Positions 6,197 through 12,006 of a stretch of 12,006 bases of DNA are shown piece by piece; the first letter of the stretch is position 1; the number at the start of each line of letters is the position of its first letter. Under the pieces are notes generated by a model. It had not been told where the DNA came from, did no database searches, and worked only from the letters and a program-made list of their open reading frames with translations. The DNA is from CAYZTD01 sp964473335 (GTDB lineage: Archaea; Thermoplasmatota; E2; DHVEG-1). The translations under genes were made by a program, and so were the position numbers. The DNA lies in assembly GCA_964473335.1 (NCBI GenBank), contig CAYYOO010000047.1, forward strand, positions 1 to 12,006, read 5' to 3'.

Positions 6197-9100
6197 ATGA
6201 CAGATAAGGAAGCAGTATTAAAAATAGCAGAAGCTTTTCAACAAGATGTAGGATACGGCAGAGCAAGAATCGATCATCAAACAAGAATGAAACTAGATCT
6301 ATCAATAGGAGATGTAATAGAAATTGAAGGCACAAAAACCACCGCTTCAGTTGTATGGCGTGCCCATCCTACTGATGAGGGAAAAGGAATACTCAGAATC
6401 GACAATCTTACAAGAAAAAATTCTGGTGCAGGCCTAGGTGACAGAATAAAGATTAGACGTGCAGATGTTAAAGAAGCAAAGAATGTTTCTCTTGCCCCAT
6501 TAATATCTAAAGGTCAGCAAATCCAATTTGGAAGTGGGATTGACAATTTAATCAAAAAAGGCCTATTGAAAAGACCCCTTACAAAAGGAGATAGTGTAAT
6601 AATACCTGGAATTGCCTTATTTGGAAGTAGTCTACCATTTATCATAATTAATACAAATCCAGGTGGAATTGTTTCAATTAGTGATTCAACTGTAATAAAA
6701 GTTAAAGAAGAAGCAGCAAAAATAACTGAGGAAGAAGGACCACGTGTAAGTTATGAAGATATAGGTGGCCTTCATGAAGAAATCTCAAAAGTTAGAGAGA
6801 TGATAGAGCTTCCATTAAAACACCCTGAACTTTTTGATAGACTTGGAATAGATCCTCCAAAAGGAGTTCTTCTACATGGTCCACCGGGAACAGGTAAAAC
6901 TCTTATTGCAAAGGCTGTAGCTAATGAATCGGGTGCTAATTTTTATACGATAAATGGTCCGGAAGTGATGTGTGTTGATGGTGACACAAAAATTTTTACA
7001 AATCCAAAGGGACATGTTAAGGCAAAAGATGTTTTCAATAAAAAAGGAAAAGAACTTAAAGGGAATAATAGCGTTACAATCGAACTTGAAGAACCTGTAT
7101 CAACTTTTTCTTTTAAAGATAATAAAATTAAAAAATCAAAAATCACTCATGTTACAAAATTAAAAGCACCTACCTACAGTGTAACTACAAGCGATGGAAG
7201 TGAAATTAAAACCTCACATAACCAACCATTCCTTATATATGAAAATGGCGAGCTTAAATGGAAACGTGTTGAAAATATTAAAAAAGGAGATTATGTAGCA
7301 AGGATAAATAACATTAAAACAGATGAAAAAAGCTACTATTTACATCCTGAAAAAATACCAGATCTCAAAAGAATTGAGGATAGATTTGTAATAAAAAGCA
7401 GGAATTTATCTAGAAGCAATTTAGTTAAGCTACCAGAAAAAACAACACCTGATTTAATGGAGTTTCTCGGTCTTTTAGTCTCAGATGGAAACATATCAAA
7501 AAAAGGAGATGCCGTAATTTTTTCAAATAATGATTCGGTTCTTATTGATAGGTTTAAAACCCTTCTAAAAAATCTATTTGGAATTATTAAAACAAATAAG
7601 CACGACTGCAGGCTTGTCACTTATTCTAAAACACTTGTAATGTTTTTAGAACATATTGGTTTTGTTTTTGATAAAAAATTGACAGTGCCTGGATATTTCT
7701 ATAAGATTACTAAAGATGAAATAAGGGCTTTCATACGTGGCTATTTTGATGGTGATGGAACAGTTGCAATGACTAATGATTACCCAACTCCAAAACTCTT
7801 TAGTAAGTCCCGTGAATTCGTTAATGACTTACAATCTTTAATTCAAATAAAACTCGGTATTTCATCTAAAATAAATTTACATAAAACTCCAAAGGGTAGT
7901 GTTTATGAACTAACCATTAGAGGATATGAAGGAAGACTTAAGTTTCTAGAAATTGGCTCCTCAACCATTACAAAGTCTGAAAAACTAAATAAAATCAAAA
8001 AAGTCAAAAGAATCAAGGACTTCCAAGATTTGCCATACCCTTCAGTTATAGTAGATGAAATTAAGGATAAACTTCCGTATAAAGAATATAGAAACAAGGA
8101 TTACTATGTTTACAAAGCAGGTAATATCACAAAACATGCACTTGATGTGCTTTATAAACTAGCTGAAAAAAATAATATTTTGAATGACTCTATTGAAACA
8201 GAATACAATCTTCTGATGAGAGAAGATATTGGTTGGGAGAGGATTGAATCACTTGACTTTGCAGGAGAGCAAGAATTATATGATTTTACTGTAGATGATG
8301 ATAGCTTTTTGGGTGGCTCTTATTTCTTTTTACATAACTCAAAATTTTACGGCCAAAGTGAAGAAAACCTAAGAAAAATCTTTGAAGAAGCAGAAAAAAA
8401 TGCTCCAAGCATTATATTTATTGATGAAATAGATGCAATAGCACCGAAAAGAAGTGAGGTTCATGGGGAAGTAGAGCGCCGTGTTGTTTCACAAATGCTG
8501 ACACTTATGGATGGTTTGAAAGGTAGAGGGAAACTAATTGTTATTGGAGCTACAAATTTACCTGATGTAATTGACCCTGCTCTTAGAAGACCCGGACGGT
8601 TTGACAGGGAAATTAAAATTGATGCTCCTGATAGAGATGGACGAAAGGAAATTCTTCAGATTCATACCCGCGGTATGCCTATGAGTGATGATACAAATCT
8701 TGATGGTCTATCTGAAATAACCTATGGTTATGTGGGTGCTGATCTAGCATCTTTAGCTAGAGAATCAGCAATGAATGCATTAAGACGTTATCTTCCTGAA
8801 ATTGATCTTGAAGAGCCTATTCCAACTGAAATTCTTGAAAAAATGGAAGTCACAATGGATGATTTTAAAGCAGCACATCGGGGTATTGAACCATCTGCTA
8901 TGAGAGAGTTTCTTGTTGAAGTTCCAAAGGTATCTTGGGAAGACATTGGTGGTCTTGATAAAGCAAAACAACAGTTACGTGAAGCAATAGAGTGGCCTTT
9001 AACTAAACCGGAGGTTTTTGATCGTATGGGCATCAAATCTCCAAGAGGGGTGCTTTTATATGGTGCGCCTGGTACTGGTAAAACTCTACTTGCAAAGGCA

Positions 9101-9775
9101 GTTGCTAGTGAATCAAGTGCTAATTTTATTTCAATTAAAGGCCCTGAGGTTATGAGCAAATGGGTTGGTGAAAGCGAAAAAGCAGTCCGTGAACTATTTA
9201 AAAAAGCAAGACAGGTCGCTCCAACTATCGTATTCTTGGATGAACTTGATAGTATTGCACCTATGCGTGGAACTAATACTGGCAGTCACGTAACTGATAG
9301 TGTTGTAAACCAACTTCTTACAAGTATCGATGGCATGGAGAGCATGGAAGGCGTAGTTGTAGTTGGCGCTACAAATAGACCGGATATCATTGATCAAAGC
9401 CTTCTTAGACCTGGACGGTTTGATAGGCTTGTGTTAATTCCTTCACCTGATGAAAAATCAAGGCTTGAAATATTTAAGATTCATACAAAAGACATGCCGC
9501 TAGCTAAAGATGTAGATGTTGAAATGCTTGCTGATATTACAGAGAATTATTCAGGTGCTGATATTGAGGCTTTATGTAGAGAAGCAGCAATGCTTTCTAT
9601 CAGAGAAAACGAGAAAGCAGACATTGTAAAGAAGATACATTTTGATAAGGCACTTGAAAGTGTACGTGCATCTATCACACCTGATATTACAAAGTTTTAC
9701 AGCACTGTTTCTGAAAAACTAGGTAAAGGAATCAGCAAAAAAGATAAAAAAGAAAAAGATATTCAATATATGTAA
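6197..9775 (+). CDS. cdc48: CDC48/VAT-type AAA+ ATPase precursor containing an intein
   Basis: CDC48/VCP (VAT in Thermoplasma) is a cytoplasmic hexameric unfoldase that threads substrates through its pore, in archaea probably to the 20S proteasome. The 1192-residue precursor contains 736 extein residues, normal for the family. In order: the N-domain (1-180), D1 with Walker A GPPGTGKT (228-235), the intein (259-714), pore loop KFYG (716-719), Walker B IIFIDE (739-744) and arginine-finger segment RRPGRFDR (797-804), then D2 with GAPGTGKT (956-963), pore loop KWVG (988-991), FLDE (1013-1016) and RPGRFDR (1071-1077). All ATPase motifs are intact in both rings. The chain ends in a lysine-rich tail and IQYM, with Tyr penultimate as in proteasome-binding HbYX tails, though the Hb position is Gln. 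Splicing is needed to form D1. The PRC-barrel gene follows after 38 bases. Confidence 0.97.
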   Translation: MTDKEAVLKIAEAFQQDVGYGRARIDHQTRMKLDLSIGDVIEIEGTKTTASVVWRAHPTDEGKGILRIDNLTRKNSGAGLGDRIKIRRADVKEAKNVSLAPLISKGQQIQFGSGIDNLIKKGLLKRPLTKGDSVIIPGIALFGSSLPFIIINTNPGGIVSISDSTVIKVKEEAAKITEEEGPRVSYEDIGGLHEEISKVREMIELPLKHPELFDRLGIDPPKGVLLHGPPGTGKTLIAKAVANESGANFYTINGPEVMCVDGDTKIFTNPKGHVKAKDVFNKKGKELKGNNSVTIELEEPVSTFSFKDNKIKKSKITHVTKLKAPTYSVTTSDGSEIKTSHNQPFLIYENGELKWKRVENIKKGDYVARINNIKTDEKSYYLHPEKIPDLKRIEDRFVIKSRNLSRSNLVKLPEKTTPDLMEFLGLLVSDGNISKKGDAVIFSNNDSVLIDRFKTLLKNLFGIIKTNKHDCRLVTYSKTLVMFLEHIGFVFDKKLTVPGYFYKITKDEIRAFIRGYFDGDGTVAMTNDYPTPKLFSKSREFVNDLQSLIQIKLGISSKINLHKTPKGSVYELTIRGYEGRLKFLEIGSSTITKSEKLNKIKKVKRIKDFQDLPYPSVIVDEIKDKLPYKEYRNKDYYVYKAGNITKHALDVLYKLAEKNNILNDSIETEYNLLMREDIGWERIESLDFAGEQELYDFTVDDDSFLGGSYFFLHNSKFYGQSEENLRKIFEEAEKNAPSIIFIDEIDAIAPKRSEVHGEVERRVVSQMLTLMDGLKGRGKLIVIGATNLPDVIDPALRRPGRFDREIKIDAPDRDGRKEILQIHTRGMPMSDDTNLDGLSEITYGYVGADLASLARESAMNALRRYLPEIDLEEPIPTEILEKMEVTMDDFKAAHRGIEPSAMREFLVEVPKVSWEDIGGLDKAKQQLREAIEWPLTKPEVFDRMGIKSPRGVLLYGAPGTGKTLLAKAVASESSANFISIKGPEVMSKWVGESEKAVRELFKKARQVAPTIVFLDELDSIAPMRGTNTGSHVTDSVVNQLLTSIDGMESMEGVVVVGATNRPDIIDQSLLRPGRFDRLVLIPSPDEKSRLEIFKIHTKDMPLAKDVDVEMLADITENYSGADIEALCREAAMLSIRENEKADIVKKIHFDKALESVRASITPDITKFYSTVSEKLGKGISKKDKKEKDIQYM
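6971..8338 (+). mobile_element. LAGLIDADG intein in cdc48 (456 aa)
   Basis: The insert begins at the Cys after NGPEVM and ends in FFLHN before the +1 Ser of SKFYG; removing it restores the normal D1 sequence. Block A is CVDGDTKIF. Block B is DGSEIKTSHNQPF (intein residues 75-87). The two LAGLIDADG motifs are LGLLVSDGN (166-174) and FIRGYFDGDG (254-263), both with their catalytic-type Asp, so the homing endonuclease may be active. Block F/G is LYDFTVDDDSF up to the terminal His-Asn. The residue normally His in block B appears to be Gln. Such inteins excise themselves after translation and spread by homing into intein-free alleles. The site lies between Walker A and Walker B at the substrate-contacting pore loop. 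Confidence 0.95.
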
Positions 9776-9796
9776 TATAGGTAATTAAAATAATAA

Positions 9797-9803
9797 AAGG
9801 AGG
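9797..9803 (+). promoter_or_regulatory. Shine-Dalgarno site for the PRC-barrel gene
   Basis: AAGGAGG lies 10 bases before the ATG at 9814 and is the strongest ribosome-binding site in the window, which fixes the start. No clear independent TATA box lies in the 38-base gap after cdc48, so cotranscription is likely. Confidence 0.75.
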
Positions 9804-9813
9804 AAAAAAATAT

Positions 9814-10053
9814 ATGAAGATAACTGAAGATGAACTAAGAGGTAAGACAGTGATGAGCGAGGAAGGACTTTACTTGGGTATTATGAGAAATTCTACTGTT
9901 GATAAAAACACTGGAGAACTTGTGGGACTTCTTGTTGAACCTTCTGATGATGTCGATCCAAGGCTTTATCATCAGGACAATAGAGGGCATCTTGTGTTTC
10001 CATTTAACTCAATAAAATCAGTAAAAGATGTAATCATCATTGGTGGGCAATAA
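9814..10053 (+). CDS. Stand-alone PRC-barrel domain protein
   Basis: This 79-residue protein is a single PRC-barrel: LRGKTVMSEEGLYLGIMRNSTVDKN (residues 8-32), then GELVGLLVEPSD and HLVFPFNSIKSVKDVIII, the usual six-strand pattern of the family. Members include the RimM C-terminal domain, and in archaea small stand-alone versions. Some haloarchaeal ones (CdpB) act in cell division by binding SepF. The insertion DDVDPRLYHQDNRGH between strands resembles the archaeal group. Whether this one is a CdpB equivalent cannot be settled from sequence, and no SepF or FtsZ gene is in the window. Its tight placement behind cdc48 suggests shared expression. Confidence 0.85.
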   Translation: MKITEDELRGKTVMSEEGLYLGIMRNSTVDKNTGELVGLLVEPSDDVDPRLYHQDNRGHLVFPFNSIKSVKDVIIIGGQ

Positions 10054-10078
10054 ACCCACATTTGTACTCTTTTTTATT
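10043..10078. terminator. Convergent termination region
   Basis: A small hairpin, GTGGG (10043-10047) with CCCAC (10055-10059) and a 7-base loop, spans the PRC-barrel stop codon. The T-rich stretch CTTTTTTATTCT follows at 10068-10079. The next gene converges and ends at 10080, so the 26-base gap probably serves as the end of the forward transcript. Confidence 0.45.
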
Positions 10079-10079
10079 C

Positions 10080-11012
10080 TTACCATTTGTCAAGTATTTT
10101 TGGATTTGAAAAAATTTTGTCAAGACCGTCTTGGAATGGAACGAAATCTGCTCCGTCAAGTGCTCTATGGTCTATTGTTAATGTAAGTGGTAGTATCTTT
10201 CTTATTCCGATTTTCTTTTCACCTGATTTTTCATCTTGGTAAACACCAGGTCTTTCTTGTAGTGCATTTATTGCTATCGCAAAGACCTGAGGGCTGATTA
10301 GATCTAGTAGTGTTATTCCTCCGCGCTGTTGTTTGAAAACACTTCCCAAGTTTGATACTAGAACACTTGCATCAAAGATATCACGTGTGGTAACCTTATC
10401 TTTATCTGGTGTGTTTTGGTATTTTTTCCTCTGTTTTTTTGATATCTTTATCCTGTTTTTTCCTACAAAAGAACTAAAAAAATGTCTTATTACTCCTAAT
10501 TTAAAATGCTTAAGATTGTATATTAATTGTTCCTTTGCAACAAAATACTGCATCACTTCGATACTTGTGTTATCTATCTTTCTTCTAATATTTTTGATTT
10601 CGTCTGCGATATTTTCAAGTGTTTTATTGCCAACGTCATGAATAACAGGTGAAATAAGTCTAAGATCTGGAAGTAGCCATGGAGTTGAAATATTTATTTC
10701 CTTTAGATGATGATGTTTTCCAACTGCAGTTCTAAAATTATAATTTAAAAGTGAATTTAGTTTCGGGGTTTTTTTTAAAGCTTCAGCAATTGCTTTTAAC
10801 ATTACAACTGTAAATGTTATTGGTGAATCATTCTCAATTCTTTTTCTGATTTTAAGATAATAATTATGGAAATCTGTTATATCTGGCTCATATAGATATG
10901 TTGCATGCGGAGCATTCTTCCAAGAATCTTGTGTTGCAAATGCTGTAACACGTCTATTTATATCAAAAAGATGTGTCTTGTTGATTGTTAGTTTTTTTCC
11001 AATGAGACTCAT
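10080..11012 (-). CDS. Stand-alone acyltransferase with 2-oxoacid dehydrogenase E2 catalytic fold
   Basis: The 310 residues cover the catalytic domain of E2 (lipoamide acyltransferase)/CAT fold. An E2-like N-terminal segment reads FATQDSWKNAPHATYLYEPDITDF (about 25-48), TVVMLKAIAEALKKTPKLNS (68-87) follows, SNLGS is at 220-224, and the active-site motif DHRALDG at 281-287 carries the catalytic His (282). There is no lipoyl domain and no peripheral subunit-binding domain, and no E1 or E3 gene is nearby, so it is unlikely to be a normal dehydrogenase-complex core. Residues about 165-210 are a lysine-rich stretch atypical of E2. The acyl donor and acceptor are unknown. The ATG at 11012 has AGGA about 9 bases upstream and a CTTATAA TATA-like box at 11048-11054. 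It is transcribed away from the origin region. Confidence 0.85.
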   Translation of the reverse strand: MSLIGKKLTINKTHLFDINRRVTAFATQDSWKNAPHATYLYEPDITDFHNYYLKIRKRIENDSPITFTVVMLKAIAEALKKTPKLNSLLNYNFRTAVGKHHHLKEINISTPWLLPDLRLISPVIHDVGNKTLENIADEIKNIRRKIDNTSIEVMQYFVAKEQLIYNLKHFKLGVIRHFFSSFVGKNRIKISKKQRKKYQNTPDKDKVTTRDIFDASVLVSNLGSVFKQQRGGITLLDLISPQVFAIAINALQERPGVYQDEKSGEKKIGIRKILPLTLTIDHRALDGADFVPFQDGLDKIFSNPKILDKW

Positions 11013-11049
11013 AATATATTTTCCTGGTTGATTGAAAATTAGATGTGTT

Positions 11050-11061
11050 ATAAGTACTTAT
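11050..11061. repeat. 12-bp perfect palindrome overlapping the acyltransferase promoter
   Basis: ATAAGTACTTAT is self-complementary over 12 bases. It overlaps the TATA-like box of the minus-strand acyltransferase gene and could be an operator or an origin element. AT-rich palindromes of this size occur by chance, so the call is tentative. Confidence 0.35.
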
Positions 11062-11086
11062 CCATAGAAAATAAAAAATAAAGGGA

Positions 11087-11110
11087 GACCCCTTCATTTC
11101 GTGTGGAAAA
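11087..11110 (-). repeat. ORB-like element, left
   Basis: On the minus strand it begins TTTTCCACACGAAATGAAGG and continues GGTC. This resembles the archaeal origin recognition box (TTCCA-box, GAAA, then AAGGGG G-string). It matches the right element at 17 of 24 positions and points the opposite way. It is the Orc1/Cdc6 binding-site candidate with the best G-string. Confidence 0.7.
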
Positions 11111-11170
11111 CAAATATGTGCCTGTGAGTTTTTTTAGAAAATTATAAAAGACGTGAGTATTCTTGCATAT

Positions 11171-11245
11171 GTATATTTTTTTTGGTATTTGAATATTTTG
11201 ATTTTTAAAATTATAAAAATAGAAAAATCTAAAAATTTTATTATT
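11171..11245. other. A+T-rich core, candidate duplex-unwinding element
   Basis: 75 bases with 7 G or C (about 91% A+T), made of T-runs followed by A-runs, lying between the two inward-placed ORB-like elements. The window is AT-rich overall, but few stretches this long are so poor in G and C. Confidence 0.55.
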
Positions 11246-11256
11246 GCACTTTTTCA

Positions 11257-11280
11257 TTTTCCACTAGAAACAAAGGCCTT
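11257..11280 (+). repeat. ORB-like element, right
   Basis: TTTTCCACTAGAAACAAAGG followed by CCTT on the plus strand is a close match to the archaeal ORB core (TTCCA, then GAAACAAAGG). The expected GGGG run is replaced by GGCC, and AAGGCCTT at 11273-11280 forms a small palindrome. Confidence 0.75.
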
Positions 11281-11341
11281 CCCCTTGCTTATTTCTAACA
11301 GAAGAAAATAAGGAGAAAATTTTTTGGAATATTTCAAAAAT

Positions 11342-11368
11342 CTTTAATATGTAATCGTTGATTACATA
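11342..11368 (+). promoter_or_regulatory. orc1 promoter with a 21-bp perfect palindrome
   Basis: A TATA-like CTTTAATAT (11342-11350) overlaps the left edge of a perfect inverted repeat. Its arms TATGTAATC (11348-11356) and GATTACATA (11360-11368) are separated by GTT. Initiation would be expected near 11371, so the palindrome fills the space between TATA box and start site, where a bound dimer would block the polymerase. If transcribed it would make a 9-bp hairpin just upstream of the ribosome-binding site. Confidence 0.55.
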
Positions 11369-11392
11369 GGTCCTTGTTTCTTTGTGGGAGGA
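11366..11392 (-). repeat. Degenerate ORB-like element overlapping the orc1 ribosome-binding site
   Basis: On the minus strand it contains CCACAAAGAAACAAGGACC, matching the right ORB-like element if one base is inserted after CCAC. Its overlap with the leader of orc1 would allow the initiator to repress its own gene. The match is weaker than for the other two. Confidence 0.4.
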
Positions 11393-12006
11393 CTGAGCTA
11401 TACGGCAAAAAAGACTGTAAACAGTGATATATTTGGTAATTTACTAAAAACAAAAGGCCTTTTTATAAATCGTGAGGCAATGCGCCCTACATTTATGCCT
11501 GATATGCTTCCACACAGAGAAAGGGAAACAAATAATTTAGCATCTATTCTTGTTCCTGCGCTGCGTGATGAAACACCCAGTAATGTTTTTATCTATGGAA
11601 AAACAGGCACAGGAAAGACCGCTGTCACAAAATTTATCGGGGATGAACTTCTTAAAAAAGGAAAAGAAACCGACAAAAAAGTCAGTTTTATATACATAAA
11701 CTGTGAGGTAGTTGACACTCAGTACCGTCTTCTTCAAAACATTGCAAACCATTTTATTAATGATTGGTCAGAACGCATTCCTTTTACCGGATGGCCTACT
11801 GATGAAGTATTTGCAAAGCTTAAACAAATGATCGAAAAGACTGGTGGTGTGGCAGTTATCATCCTTGATGAAGTTGATAAGCTCAAGGGAGACGAAGCAC
11901 TGTATAATTTATCAAGGATAAATAGTGATTTAAAGAATTCAAAAGTAAGTATTGTTGGTATCTCAAACGATCTAAAATTTACTGAGTTTTTAGACCCTCG
12001 TGTCAA
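11384..12006 (+). CDS. orc1: Orc1/Cdc6 replication initiator, N-terminal part (3' truncated)
   Basis: Orc1/Cdc6 binds ORB elements at archaeal origins, opens DNA and loads the MCM helicase. About 207 codons are visible and run off the window. The N-terminus carries the characteristic lead-in (DIFGNLLKTKGLFINREAM, PTFMPDMLPHRERE), then, counting from GTG 11384, Walker A GKTGTGKT (72-79), Walker B VIILDEVD (Asp-Glu at 162-163) and the sensor-1 segment GISNDLKF typical of the family. The winged-helix domain lies beyond the window. The start is uncertain: GTG at 11384 is the formal start, while ACG at 11402 fits the ribosome-binding site better. The protein is not annotated upstream of 11384 because TAA at 11345-11347 closes the frame and no start lies between. 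Confidence 0.93.
   Translation, partial: MGGLSYTAKKTVNSDIFGNLLKTKGLFINREAMRPTFMPDMLPHRERETNNLASILVPALRDETPSNVFIYGKTGTGKTAVTKFIGDELLKKGKETDKKVSFIYINCEVVDTQYRLLQNIANHFINDWSERIPFTGWPTDEVFAKLKQMIEKTGGVAVIILDEVDKLKGDEALYNLSRINSDLKNSKVSIVGISNDLKFTEFLDPRV
11386..11392 (+). promoter_or_regulatory. Shine-Dalgarno site for orc1 with no standard start at the usual spacing
   Basis: GGGAGGA is a strong ribosome-binding site. Ten bases after its GGAGG core, the spacing seen for the PRC-barrel gene, the frame has ACG (11402) and not ATG. The only standard start nearby is GTG at 11384, which overlaps the site itself. The next ATG is at 11480, inside the conserved N-terminal region. Confidence 0.55.

Larger units (their letters stand above)
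11059..11392. other. Candidate replication origin (oriC)
   Basis: This intergenic region lies directly upstream of orc1/cdc6. It contains two good ORB-like elements in opposite orientations (11087-11110 minus, 11257-11280 plus) bracketing an A+T-rich core: 11171-11245 has only 7 G or C in 75 bases. Weaker ORB-like copies occur at about 11059-11076 (plus) and 11366-11392 (minus). Archaeal origins typically have this arrangement: initiator gene, ORBs of both polarities, and a duplex-unwinding element between them. No protein-coding gene is visible between 11013 and 11383. Confidence 0.75.

Noticed and set aside
8788..9159. 123-codon open frame antisense to cdc48 (minus strand)
   Set aside because: It lies wholly over conserved AAA+ coding sequence, has no promoter or ribosome-binding site of its own, and reads as a reverse image of the real gene.
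10333..10641. 102-codon plus-strand open frame inside the acyltransferase gene
   Set aside because: Antisense to a well-supported gene; composition follows from the opposite-strand codons and no start signals are present.
10080..11012. Annotation as pyruvate dehydrogenase E2 subunit
   Set aside because: Lacks the lipoyl and subunit-binding domains, and no other complex genes are nearby; only the catalytic-domain fold is supported.
11048..11257. 69-codon minus-strand open frame in the origin region
   Set aside because: Low-complexity Phe/Lys/Asn-rich translation of AT-rich DNA, overlapping the ORB-like elements, without similarity to anything recognisable.
11288..11312. Inverted repeat CTTATTT / AAATAAG between the right ORB-like element and the orc1 promoter
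   Set aside because: Arms of seven A/T-dominated bases with an 11-base spacer are expected by chance in DNA of this composition.
1..12006. CRISPR array, tRNA, rRNA, transposase or toxin-antitoxin genes
   Set aside because: I looked on both strands and saw no regularly spaced direct repeats, cloverleaf patterns, rRNA cores, transposase motifs or small paired toxin-antitoxin genes.

Overview
This window looks archaeal and euryarchaeotal, most plausibly a Thermoplasmatota or related AT-rich lineage. The evidence is a VAT/CDC48-type double AAA+ ATPase, an Orc1/Cdc6 initiator with ORB-like elements upstream, a DUF2240-type protein, a HisA-related (COG1411-like) protein, a TctA-like permease of the archaeal type, TATA-box promoters (several placing the start near a leaderless position) and T-rich termination. 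I cannot fix the genus from sequence alone. The window has two 100-N scaffold gaps (1516-1615 and 3397-3496) and looks like a draft or metagenome assembly.

Layout. 2-1213 (+) is the C-terminal part of phosphoenolpyruvate synthase (ppsA); its first 27 bases look like the last residues of an intein that ends just before the catalytic Cys-His. 1267-1662 (+, gap inside) is a HisA-related protein coupled to a DUF2240-like protein (1663-2139, +). 2136-2777 (-) is a secreted protein of unknown function. 2960-3396 (+) is a conserved archaeal HTH/ACT-like protein cut by the second gap, converging on another secreted unknown (3497-3972, -). 4043-6040 (-) is a two-gene unit: a membrane-anchored double OB-fold protein, then a TctA-like permease, in the same frame and separated by one TAG. 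6197-9775 (+) is CDC48 carrying a 456-aa LAGLIDADG intein at the pore loop of D1, followed by a stand-alone PRC-barrel protein (9814-10053, +). 10080-11012 (-) is a stand-alone acyltransferase of the E2 catalytic-domain fold. 11384-12006 (+) is the start of Orc1/Cdc6.

The most informative non-coding region is 11013-11401. It holds two clear, oppositely oriented ORB-like elements on either side of a stretch of about 91% A+T, weaker ORB-like copies, and a 21-bp perfect palindrome at the orc1 promoter. I read it as a chromosomal replication origin linked to its initiator gene. Central-metabolism, protein-quality-control and replication genes are mixed here with lineage-specific secreted proteins. 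There is no CRISPR array, tRNA, rRNA or transposase; the visible mobile elements are the two inteins.
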